Origin: Myxococcus virescens
Lineage (GTDB): Bacteria > Myxococcota > Myxococcia > Myxococcales > Myxococcaceae
Assembly (NCBI RefSeq): GCF_900101905.1
Contig: NZ_FNAJ01000001.1
Location: forward strand, 992,001 to 1,056,000
DNA length: 64,000 bases
Direction: 5' to 3'
In this document: positions 1-7,151 of the stretch, piece by piece
Layout of the letters: every line of letters begins with the position of its first letter
Numbering within the stretch: the stretch's first letter is position 1
Notes under the pieces: generated by a model
What the model was told of the DNA's origin: nothing
Database searches by the model: none
Seen by the model: the letters and a program-made list of their open reading frames with translations, nothing else
Made by a program: the position numbers and the translations under genes

Positions 1-367
1 CCAGCTCGCTGCGAACGCCGTCGGCGGCGGCGGCCTCCACCAGCACCCGCATCCGCTCCAGCGCGCCCAGCAGGCCCTTCCGGTCCGCCTCCAGCAGCAG
101 CACGCGGTCCGCCACCGCCACGCCGCCCAATTCCCCCAGCACGCGGGACATGGCCAGCGCATCCGAGCCCGCGTAGCGCAGCCGCTCGCGTCCCTCACCG
201 CCCTCGCTGGAGCCCACGAGCAGCGCGAAGCGGCGCAGCGTCACCGGGGGCTCCTCCGCCGGGGGCGGCGTGGCCGCGGCGGACACCGTGGCCCACACGC
301 CCAGGCAGGCGGCGGCCAGCAGACCGCACCGGCGGCCCCATTCCCCAGCAGTGGTGCGTCTCATCAT
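1..367 (-). CDS. caspase-like (peptidase C14) family protein, 3' end beyond the window
   Basis: The reading frame starts with tandem ATG codons (first at 367) and stays open to base 1, giving about 122 residues. A hydrophobic stretch at residues 14-31, ending near SAAA, looks like a signal peptide. It is followed by RRFALLVGSSEGGEG and LRYAGSDALAMSRVLGELGG, which match the first strand and helix of bacterial caspase-family proteins common in myxobacteria (form: RFALVVG, LRYA..DA..). The catalytic His-Gly and Cys motifs would lie past the window edge, so activity cannot be judged. It lies 89 bp downstream of the lipoprotein at 457-1377 and is the last visible member of the exbB-exbD-tonB-receptor run. 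Family recognition is fairly secure; function is unknown. Confidence 0.75.
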   Translation of the reverse strand, partial: MMRRTTAGEWGRRCGLLAAACLGVWATVSAAATPPPAEEPPVTLRRFALLVGSSEGGEGRERLRYAGSDALAMSRVLGELGGVAVADRVLLLEADRKGLLGALERMRVLVEAAAADGVRSEL

Positions 368-456
368 CCGCGTTCCACCCCACGCGTCAGGCCCGGCCCG
401 GCCTCAAGCGAGTCCCCTCGGCATATCTCGACTGGAGGCCGGCGAGCGAGCCCGGC

Positions 457-1377
457 TCACGGGCTCCAGAGCGCCCGCCGCACCAACCAGGAACTGCCGC
501 CCCGGCCATCCCGCACCACCGCCCAGAACGTCACCTCTTGCGCCTGCGCGCCCTCTGGCGGCTCCCACTCCGTGCGGTGCCGGCCTTCCTGCCCGCCGAA
601 GGACGAGCCACCCGTCTCCTGCGGCGAGAACTCGCCCAGCGTCGCGTGCCACGAAATCTCCCAGCTCTCCCGCAGCGTCACCGCCTCCAGCCGCAGCCCG
701 GGCACCACGTACGTCTCCTGCAAGGCCACCACGTCCTCGGACGTCACCACGAAGGGCCCGGCGCCCCGCAGCTCCAGCGGCGCCTCCGCGGCCCAGGCCA
801 CGTCGTCCACGCGCAGGCCCGGAATCACCGGCTGCACGTTGGCCCGCATCCCCTCCACGGCCGGGCACCAGAAGACCATCAGCTTCTGCGCATACACCCG
901 CTCCTCCCCCGCCTGCGTGAAGAGGACCAGCGGCATGCGCAGGCCGCCCAGCCCCCGGTAGGGGTCCAGCGCCTGCACCCGCGCCAGCAGCGGCGTGTCA
1001 TCCGCCAGCGTGGCCGCGCCCGGTTGGATGCTGAGCGTCAGCTCACCGGGCGCGGTGGCGCCCTCCGCGAGCAGCACGCGGTTGGACTCGTTCGCGCACG
1101 TCCGGTCCTCGGGGTCCGCGCACGCCCACAACGTGTATTGGATGGGACGGCCCTCGCCCGCCGGGTCCACCAGCAGCGCGCGGTATGTCACGGGCTCGGA
1201 GAGTTCATCCAGCGTCGCCGGGTTGAGCTCACAAGCAGACGCCATGAACTCCGGCGGCTCCGTGGCGAGGCCGAGCACACGGAAGTCGTGGACGCGCGAA
1301 GGCTGGTCCTCGACGTCGACACACGCGGTGGCCCCCAGCAGCAGCAACAGGCCGCCATACTCGAGCAGGGTCTTCAT
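457..1377 (-). CDS. outer-membrane or periplasmic lipoprotein, unknown function
   Basis: A 306-residue protein. The N-terminus MKTLLEYGGLLLLLGATAC is a lipoprotein signal peptide with the cysteine at residue 19. The mature part appears to be beta-rich with no recognised enzyme motif. The start codon lies one base after the stop of the TonB-dependent receptor (1379), so the two are almost certainly cotranscribed and translationally coupled. A surface or periplasmic lipoprotein encoded straight after a receptor often acts as a substrate-capture or accessory subunit; that role is inference here. It has several cysteines in the mature region that could form disulfides. I do not recognise a named family. 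Confidence 0.8.
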   Translation of the reverse strand: MKTLLEYGGLLLLLGATACVDVEDQPSRVHDFRVLGLATEPPEFMASACELNPATLDELSEPVTYRALLVDPAGEGRPIQYTLWACADPEDRTCANESNRVLLAEGATAPGELTLSIQPGAATLADDTPLLARVQALDPYRGLGGLRMPLVLFTQAGEERVYAQKLMVFWCPAVEGMRANVQPVIPGLRVDDVAWAAEAPLELRGAGPFVVTSEDVVALQETYVVPGLRLEAVTLRESWEISWHATLGEFSPQETGGSSFGGQEGRHRTEWEPPEGAQAQEVTFWAVVRDGRGGSSWLVRRALWSP

Positions 1378-1378
1378 C

Positions 1379-4126
1379 TCAGAAGCTTCCTTTCACACCC
1401 ACCACGGGGAGGATGGGGATGCCCGGCACCTCGTACTCCCGACGGAACCGGTAGTCGTTGAAGACGAACTCGACGTTCTTCGCGTTGTAGAGGTTCTGCA
1501 CGTCCAGGTAGGCCGTGAGCGTCCAGCTCTGGAACCGCCAGCTCTTGTCCACGCGCACGTCCAGTTGGTGGAAGCCGCCCGTGCGGTCGGAGAAGTAGGG
1601 ACCGAACGTCGCGTTGTAGCGGTTGCGGTCCGCGTCGTAGACGTCATGGCCGCCCGCCAGCGGCGTCATGGGCCGGCCGCTGGTGTAGCGGAAGCGGCCA
1701 CCCAGCTCCCAGCCGTTGCCCAGCACATAGCCCGCCACCATCGTGAGGATGTGCGTCTGGTCCCAGGGGCTGAGGCCATAGGTAGAGTCGTCCGGCACGC
1801 TGCCGCCACCGAAGGCCCCTCCGCCCTGGGGCGGCGGCCCCGCGCGCCCGTCCTCCGAGCGGCTGAAGGTGTACGAGAGCCAGCCGGACCACTTGTCCGT
1901 CGCGGAGGCGCGCTCCTTCTTCAGCATCACCTCCACGCCATACGCGCGGCCGATGCCGTCGTTGGAGTACGGCAGCGTGAAGACGCCGCCGCCCTCGTTG
2001 GCGACGAGCTGGCCGGGCGACACGATGTTGTTGAAGCGGCGGTTGAAGAAGCCGGTGACGTCCACGTTGAGCACGTCGGTGATGCGGTGCTCCACGCCCA
2101 GGCTGCTCTGGAACGCGCGCTGGTAGGCGAGGTCCGGGTTGCCGTAGGGCGCGGTGATGAAGCGGAACGTCTCTGGCGGCTGGCTGTAGAGGCCCAGCGA
2201 GCCCTTGAGGTTGGTGCGTGAGGTCGCCGCGTAGCGGACCCAGAGCCGCGGGTCCAGCGCCAGGTTCCGCGTGTTGCCCACCGTCTGGAGGTTGCCGCGC
2301 ACGCCCGGCGTGAAGGTGAAGCGCCCCACCAGCAGGTCCGCTTCCAGGAAGAGCGCGCCGTCGAAGGCGCTCAGGGCAATCTGCTCCTCCAGTTGCTGGC
2401 CCACCGGCTCGGCCCCGGGGAAGGGCACGTACTCGATGCCGCCCGGCGCGGGGAAGGACACGTCGTAGCGCTCGTGCTCGAAGACGAGGTCCAGACCCGT
2501 GCGGAGGGTGAGCGCGGAGGACAGCTCGATGCCCAGCACCTCGCGGGCGCCCAGCGTGTACGTCTTGCCCTCCTGCCGCGCGAGCCCGAAGTCGATGTTG
2601 TTGCGGTCCATGCCGACGAAGGGCGTGAAGACGGACCACATCGCGCCCTTGCGGTAGGTCCAGTCGCCCTTCACCCGGTGGAAGTTCATGCGCGTGTCCA
2701 GCTCCAGGTCCCGCTCCGTCTCGGGGCCGGTGGACACCACGCGGAGCTGGTCATCACTGCCGAAGGCCATGATGTAGCCGGAGCTGCGTGCGCCCCCCGC
2801 CGTCACGGTCGTGTCGTCGTTGGGCGTCCCGCGCTTCGCGCCGAAGTCCACGCGCAGCTGGTAGTCCCAATAACGCGGCACCACGGAGAGCGTGCCCCCC
2901 TCCGTCTCCGGCAGGACGGCGGGCAGAATCGCGTCGATGTACGAACGGCGCGCGGCGGCGGCCACGCTGATGCCGTCCGTAATCGGGCTCTCCAGGAAGA
3001 AGCCCGCGTCCAGCAGGTCCACCTTCACCGAGCCGTGCAGCGTGTCCGATGCGCCCTTGCGCGTGCCCACCTCGACGATGCCGCCCACCGCGCGGCCGTA
3101 CTGGCTGCCGTAACCGCCCGGGAAGAAGTCGAGCTGGTCGATGAACTCGGCGTTGACCACCGACGGCCCACCGAGCAGGTGGAACAGGAGGGGGATTTCG
3201 ACCCCGTCCATCATCGTCGACGTCTGGCCCGGGTTCGAGCCACGCACCAGCAGCTCACCGGAGATGAAGGGCGCGCGCGCCACGCCCGGCAGCGACTGGA
3301 TGACGCGAATGGGGTCACCGAAGGAGCCCGGCGTCTTCTGCGCCTCCTCGCGGGTGATGGTGCGGCGCACCACCTCCTTCTTCGGCCGGTCGGAGCGCAC
3401 CACCGTCTCCAGGCCGCCGCCCGAGGGCGCGAGGTAGAAGTTCACCTCCGTCGTCTCGTTCGCCTTCAGCTCCTCCTTCGTCTGGTAGAGCTGGAAGCCC
3501 GTGGCCACCACGCGCACCTCGCAGGTGCCCGCGGGCACCTCGAGCGTGAAGCGGCCGTCCTCGTCGGACATCACCTCGGGCGCGTCCGCGTCGTCGCCGC
3601 AGCGCACGGTGGCGTTGGGCACGCGCGAACGGCTGCCGCGGGAGATGAGCTGGCCGGTGAGCGTGGCCTTGGGCTGCTCGGCCTCCACGGCCTCGGCGCC
3701 CGCCTCCGGCTCCGGCGCGGTGAGGGTGAAGTGATAGACGTACTCCACCTGCACCGGCGCGGGCACGCCGTCGACCTCGGCGGGCGAGAAGCGGAACTGG
3801 CGCACCGCCGCGATGGCCGCCTCGTCGAAGCCGTTGCCCACCGGCTCGGTGGGCAGCACCTCAGCGACGGACCCGTCATCCGCGATGGTGATGATGAGCC
3901 GCACGGACGCGGTGAGCCCCTGCGCGAGCGCCTCGGGCGGATACTGCGCCTCCACCTGCTGCACCAGTTCGGGAGGCTTGGTGATGGTGGGCTGGGCCTG
4001 CGCCGCGGGTGGCGTGGCCGCGTCCGTGGGAGGCGCGCCGGCCTGGGGTGCCTGCGCGAGCACGGGCGTCGCCAGCAGGAGCGAGGCCGCGACGAGCGCG
4101 CCTCGGGCTTTCAGGGTGGAGGACAT
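1379..4126 (-). CDS. TonB-dependent outer-membrane receptor with an N-terminal TonB-C-like domain
   Basis: About 915 residues from the ATG at 4126, chosen because it places a clean signal peptide (SSTLKARGALVAASLLLA, cleavage after VLAQ) at the start; an upstream ATG at 4141 adds five residues. Domain order: signal peptide; a TonB C-terminal-type domain at about 45-135 (YPPEALAQGL, then FDEAAIAAVRQFRFSPA); a carboxypeptidase-regulatory-like beta domain at about 150-235 (ATLTGQLISRGSR, DEDGRFTLEVPAG); a plug at about 245-360 (VRGSNPGQTSTMMDGVEIP, GGYGSQYGRAVGGIVEV); then a 22-strand-type barrel ending in phenylalanine, the usual outer-membrane insertion signal. It follows exbB-exbD-tonB on the same strand. 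It should import or export a bulky substrate using proton-motive force; the substrate is not deducible. Confidence 0.93.
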   Translation of the reverse strand: MSSTLKARGALVAASLLLATPVLAQAPQAGAPPTDAATPPAAQAQPTITKPPELVQQVEAQYPPEALAQGLTASVRLIITIADDGSVAEVLPTEPVGNGFDEAAIAAVRQFRFSPAEVDGVPAPVQVEYVYHFTLTAPEPEAGAEAVEAEQPKATLTGQLISRGSRSRVPNATVRCGDDADAPEVMSDEDGRFTLEVPAGTCEVRVVATGFQLYQTKEELKANETTEVNFYLAPSGGGLETVVRSDRPKKEVVRRTITREEAQKTPGSFGDPIRVIQSLPGVARAPFISGELLVRGSNPGQTSTMMDGVEIPLLFHLLGGPSVVNAEFIDQLDFFPGGYGSQYGRAVGGIVEVGTRKGASDTLHGSVKVDLLDAGFFLESPITDGISVAAAARRSYIDAILPAVLPETEGGTLSVVPRYWDYQLRVDFGAKRGTPNDDTTVTAGGARSSGYIMAFGSDDQLRVVSTGPETERDLELDTRMNFHRVKGDWTYRKGAMWSVFTPFVGMDRNNIDFGLARQEGKTYTLGAREVLGIELSSALTLRTGLDLVFEHERYDVSFPAPGGIEYVPFPGAEPVGQQLEEQIALSAFDGALFLEADLLVGRFTFTPGVRGNLQTVGNTRNLALDPRLWVRYAATSRTNLKGSLGLYSQPPETFRFITAPYGNPDLAYQRAFQSSLGVEHRITDVLNVDVTGFFNRRFNNIVSPGQLVANEGGGVFTLPYSNDGIGRAYGVEVMLKKERASATDKWSGWLSYTFSRSEDGRAGPPPQGGGAFGGGSVPDDSTYGLSPWDQTHILTMVAGYVLGNGWELGGRFRYTSGRPMTPLAGGHDVYDADRNRYNATFGPYFSDRTGGFHQLDVRVDKSWRFQSWTLTAYLDVQNLYNAKNVEFVFNDYRFRREYEVPGIPILPVVGVKGSF

Positions 4127-4283
4127 GGCGTGTCCAAGCATACGGGTGAGGGGGTTGCCGCTCCCGCTGAAAGAGAGACGGAGCGATGGCGAGGTGGAAT
4201 CCCGGCAATGCCTGTGGGGATGGGTACCCCTGACATGCCGGGCACGCCCGTGCTCCGCCGCTCTCCCAGCGGGAGTGGCGACA
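4127..4283. other. 157-bp gap between tonB and the receptor gene with a small hairpin
   Basis: This gap separates the tonB stop (4284) from the receptor start (4126), far larger than the other gaps in the run. It contains a short inverted repeat, CTCCC-agc-GGGAG at 4263-4275, just past the tonB stop in the direction of transcription. That could be a weak terminator or attenuator and would let the receptor be expressed separately. There is no U-tract, so the terminator reading is weak. Confidence 0.3.
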
Positions 4284-5084
4284 TCAATCGAGCAGGAAGG
4301 TGTACGAGTATTTCATCTCCGTGGAGACAGGCTCGCCGCCCTTGATGGCGGGCTTGAAGCGGAAGCGGCGGATGGCATCCCGCGCCGCCTCGTTGAGGCC
4401 GTAGCCGGGCCCCTTGAGAATCTTCACCGCCACCACCTTGCCCTCGTGGTCGATGGTGATGGAGAGCGTGACGGTGCCCTCCACGCCCGCGCGGCGCGCT
4501 TCCTCCGGATAGGGAATCTTCACCTCGGAGGCCACCGTGGGCTCGGAGTCCACCTGGTAGATGGGCGCGTACTTCGGCGCGCTGTACGCCTTCACCTCCT
4601 GGGGCGCCTTCGCCGTGGGGCCCGTCCTTCCGTAGAGCGTGTTGCCCACGGGCGCCGCGAAACCTCCAGCGCTGGTGGTGGAGGACATCGACAGGCCCAC
4701 CACCAGGGGCGCGGGCTTCGCGGAGGGGGGCGGGGTGTCGTTGGGCGGCGGCGGCGCGTCCACGGGCGGCGGCGGCAGCGGATTGGGCGCCACGGCCACC
4801 TTCACCGGCGGCGGCTTCACCACCTTGGGCTTGGGAGGCGGCGGCTTGGGCGGCTCCTCCGGCTTCGGCGCCTCGGGGGGCGGCGGAGGCGGCTTCACCA
4901 CCTCCACCATCACCATCTCCACGGGGCGCTTGGGCACGGGGCGCAAGCGCGAGTCACCCTCACCCAGCGCCCAGAAGCCGCCGACGTGAATCCCCAGCGA
5001 CACGAGCAGGAAGGCGCCCACCACGGCCAGCGAGCGGTCGTGTGAGGGCGTCGTGGGACTGTTGTCGAGGACCGCCTGGCTCAT
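4284..5084 (-). CDS. tonB: energy transducer TonB
   Basis: A 266-residue protein. Residues 1-17 are cytoplasmic, followed by one membrane anchor (LAVVGAFLLVSLGIHVGGFW), then a long Pro/Lys-rich periplasm-spanning segment (about 50-140: runs of KPPPPPPEAPK and PPKPPPPKPK), and a TonB C-terminal domain at about 175-262 (YPEEARRAGVEGTVTLSI, then DAIRRFRFKPA). This is the classic TonB layout, passing force from ExbB/ExbD to an outer-membrane receptor. It starts 16 bp after exbD, so exbB-exbD-tonB form an operon. The C-terminal domain closely resembles the extra domain found near the N-terminus of the receptor next door. Confidence 0.95.
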   Translation of the reverse strand: MSQAVLDNSPTTPSHDRSLAVVGAFLLVSLGIHVGGFWALGEGDSRLRPVPKRPVEMVMVEVVKPPPPPPEAPKPEEPPKPPPPKPKVVKPPPVKVAVAPNPLPPPPVDAPPPPNDTPPPSAKPAPLVVGLSMSSTTSAGGFAAPVGNTLYGRTGPTAKAPQEVKAYSAPKYAPIYQVDSEPTVASEVKIPYPEEARRAGVEGTVTLSITIDHEGKVVAVKILKGPGYGLNEAARDAIRRFRFKPAIKGGEPVSTEMKYSYTFLLD

Positions 5085-5100
5085 GCGTTGATGCCTCGCT

Positions 5101-5535
5101 TCAGGGCGCGGGAACCGTGGCCGCGGGGGCCACGTCCTTCTCGATGTTGAGCGCGAACTTGGCGATGCCCTGGCCCTTCACCACGTCGATGAGCCGCATG
5201 ACGCGGCCATAGGGAAGCGACTGGTCCGCGCTGATGATGGCGCGCGTCTCCTTGTCCTTGGCCACCGCCTCCGCAACCCGCGCCTCCAGCTCCTTCTCGG
5301 TCATCTCGGTGCCGTCGAAGAAGAACTTGCCCTCCTTGTCCAGCACCACGTTGACCAGGCCCTGCACCGTCTCACCGCCGTTGGCGGCGCGGGGCAGGTC
5401 CACCTCCACCGTCTCGCGGACGATGAAGTTGGCCGTCACCATGAAGATGATGAGCAGCACCAGCACCACGTCCACCAGCGGGGTGACGTTGATGCCTGTG
5501 ATTTCGTCGTCGTTGTCCTGCGCGCCGCCCGCCAT
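5101..5535 (-). CDS. exbD: ExbD/TolR family biopolymer transport protein
   Basis: A 144-residue inner-membrane protein. The N-terminus (DDEITGINVTPLVDVVLVLLIIFMVTA) has the conserved pattern of ExbD, including the membrane aspartate of VTPLVDVVLVL that carries protons. The periplasmic domain follows (VEVDLPRAA, then ISADQSLPYGRVMRLIDVVKGQG). It starts three bases after the exbB stop. Together with ExbB it forms the proton-driven motor that energises TonB. Length and domain order are normal for the family. Confidence 0.95.
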   Translation of the reverse strand: MAGGAQDNDDEITGINVTPLVDVVLVLLIIFMVTANFIVRETVEVDLPRAANGGETVQGLVNVVLDKEGKFFFDGTEMTEKELEARVAEAVAKDKETRAIISADQSLPYGRVMRLIDVVKGQGIAKFALNIEKDVAPAATVPAP

Positions 5536-5538
5536 GGC

Positions 5539-6219
5539 CTAACGGGCCTCCGAGCGGAGACTGCCCACCAGCGCGTGGCCCAAAGCGTTGGCGCGGCTGG
5601 TGAGCGTCTTGAGCTGGCGGCTGAAGACGTTGAAGGCCACCACCGCCGGAATCGCCACCGCCAGACCCACGGCCGTGGCGACCAGCGCCTCGGAGATGCC
5701 GGCCATGACGGTCTGCTGCATGGCCCCGCCGCCGCCCTGGGCGTTCATCTTCCCCAGGTCATTGAAGGCCTTGATGATGCCCAGCACCGTGCCGAACAGA
5801 CCGATGAACGGCGCGTTGTTGCCCAGCGTGCCCAGGTACGACAGGAAGCGCTCGTAGCGCGGGCGCTCGCGCGACAGGGTGGAGGCAATCACCTGCTCCA
5901 CCGTGTCCGCGCCCTGGTCAGCGCACGCCAGCCCTTCGCGCAGGATGGCGGCCTCCATGCCCTGACGCCCCTGGATGGCGGCCTTCACCGCGTCCAGCTC
6001 ACCGCGCGACAGCCGCACCGCCAGCGCCTCCGAGTCCGGCAGCCGGTGACGGGCGAAGTACACCGTGCGCTCCAGCATGATGGCGATGGAGAGCACCGAC
6101 AGGCACACCAGCACCCACAGCACCCACTCCGCGGAAGTGAGCGTCACCCCCAGCAGCTTGCTGCTGAGCCACCCCAGTTGCTCCGGGTGGGCCTGGGCGA
6201 AAACGGCGATGGACGGCAT
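5539..6219 (-). CDS. exbB: ExbB/TolQ/MotA family proton channel protein
   Basis: About 226 residues. The open frame extends further upstream, but the ATG at 6219 is chosen because protein-like sequence begins there (MPSIAVFAQAHPEQLGWLSS) and the upstream part is low-complexity shadow sequence. Three membrane segments are visible: SAEWVLWVLVCLSVLSIAIM near residues 30-50, and two near the C-terminus (GNNAPFIGLFGTVLGIIKAF and ALVATAVGLAVAIPAVVAFN). These carry the family signature GLFGTVLGI. It is the first gene of the exbB-exbD-tonB run. It forms the stator channel with ExbD. It could serve Tol rather than Ton, but the adjoining tonB argues for Ton. Confidence 0.94.
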   Translation of the reverse strand: MPSIAVFAQAHPEQLGWLSSKLLGVTLTSAEWVLWVLVCLSVLSIAIMLERTVYFARHRLPDSEALAVRLSRGELDAVKAAIQGRQGMEAAILREGLACADQGADTVEQVIASTLSRERPRYERFLSYLGTLGNNAPFIGLFGTVLGIIKAFNDLGKMNAQGGGGAMQQTVMAGISEALVATAVGLAVAIPAVVAFNVFSRQLKTLTSRANALGHALVGSLRSEAR

Positions 6220-6331
6220 GGTGTCTTTCCCCTCGCGAAACACGTTGGCGCGACCGGAACACCGGGCCCGAATTGAAGTGTCACCGGGTGGTCGGATTTT
6301 TTCCGGGCCCCTCTGACGGCGAGGGGTCAGA

Positions 6332-7141
6332 ATGCGCGCCATGCGAGGAAAAACGGTGGTCGTCACGGGCGCCTCGGCGGGCATTGGCGAGGCGCTGGCG
6401 GTAGTGCTGGCCGGACGCGGCGCCAACCTGGTGCTGGCGGCGCGAAACGAGGAAGCGCTCCAGCGGGTGAAGGCCCGGTGCGAGTCGGCCGGCGGGCGCG
6501 CGGTGGTGGTGCCCACCGATGTAGGTGACGCGGAGGCCTGCCGCCACCTGGTGGAGCGGGCGGTGGAGGCGTTCGGCGGCGTCGACGTGCTGGTCAACAA
6601 CGCGGGCGTGACGATGGACGCGCGCGTGGACGAGGTGAAGGACCTGTCCCTCTTCGACCGGCTGATGCGCATCAACTACCTGGGCGCGGTGTACTGCACC
6701 CACCACGCCCTGCCCCACCTCAAGGCCCGGCGCGGACGGGTGGTGGCCGTGTCGTCCCTCACGGGCAAGACGGGCGTGCCCAACCGCAGCGGCTACGCGG
6801 CCAGCAAGCACGCCATGCACGGCTTCTTCGATTCGCTGCGCATCGAGCTGCGCGGCACCGGCGTGGACGTGACGGTGGTGTGCCCCGGCTTCGTCGCCAC
6901 CAACATCCGCGACAGCGCGCTGGGCGCGGACGGCCAGCCCGTGCGGCAGAGCAAGCACGACGAGAGCGCGGGCAACATGGACGTGGACACCTGCGTGGCC
7001 ATCATCCTGCGCGCCATGGAGCGCCGCGAGCGCGAGGTGGTGATGACCACCAAGGCCCGCGTCGCCCAGTTCCTCAAGCTGGTGGCCCCAGGCGTGGTGG
7101 ACCGCATCGCCGCGAAGACCATCCAGGACCGGCAGCGCTGA
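6332..7141 (+). CDS. SDR family oxidoreductase
   Basis: A 269-residue short-chain dehydrogenase/reductase. The Rossmann glycine motif TGASAGIG is at residues 12-19, NNAG at 89-92, the catalytic serine at about 142 and the YxxxK pair at Tyr155/Lys159 (YAASK). It is of the DltE-like classical type (form: GKTVVVTGASAGIGEALA). A purine-rich GAGGGG about ten bases upstream supports the start at 6332. It is divergent from exbB (about 110 bp apart) and converges on the membrane-protein gene ending at 7152. The substrate cannot be told from sequence. Confidence 0.9.
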   Translation: MRAMRGKTVVVTGASAGIGEALAVVLAGRGANLVLAARNEEALQRVKARCESAGGRAVVVPTDVGDAEACRHLVERAVEAFGGVDVLVNNAGVTMDARVDEVKDLSLFDRLMRINYLGAVYCTHHALPHLKARRGRVVAVSSLTGKTGVPNRSGYAASKHAMHGFFDSLRIELRGTGVDVTVVCPGFVATNIRDSALGADGQPVRQSKHDESAGNMDVDTCVAIILRAMERREREVVMTTKARVAQFLKLVAPGVVDRIAAKTIQDRQR

Positions 7142-7151
7142 TTCGCGCGGC

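Noticed and set aside
2393..4345. 650-codon open frame on the plus strand opposite the TonB-dependent receptor
   Set aside because: High-G+C antisense shadow; low-complexity Arg/His/Leu sequence, while the minus frame encodes a clear receptor.
4740..4920. GGC/CCG-rich simple repeat inside tonB
   Set aside because: It encodes the Pro/Lys-rich periplasm-spanning segment expected in TonB, so it needs no other explanation.
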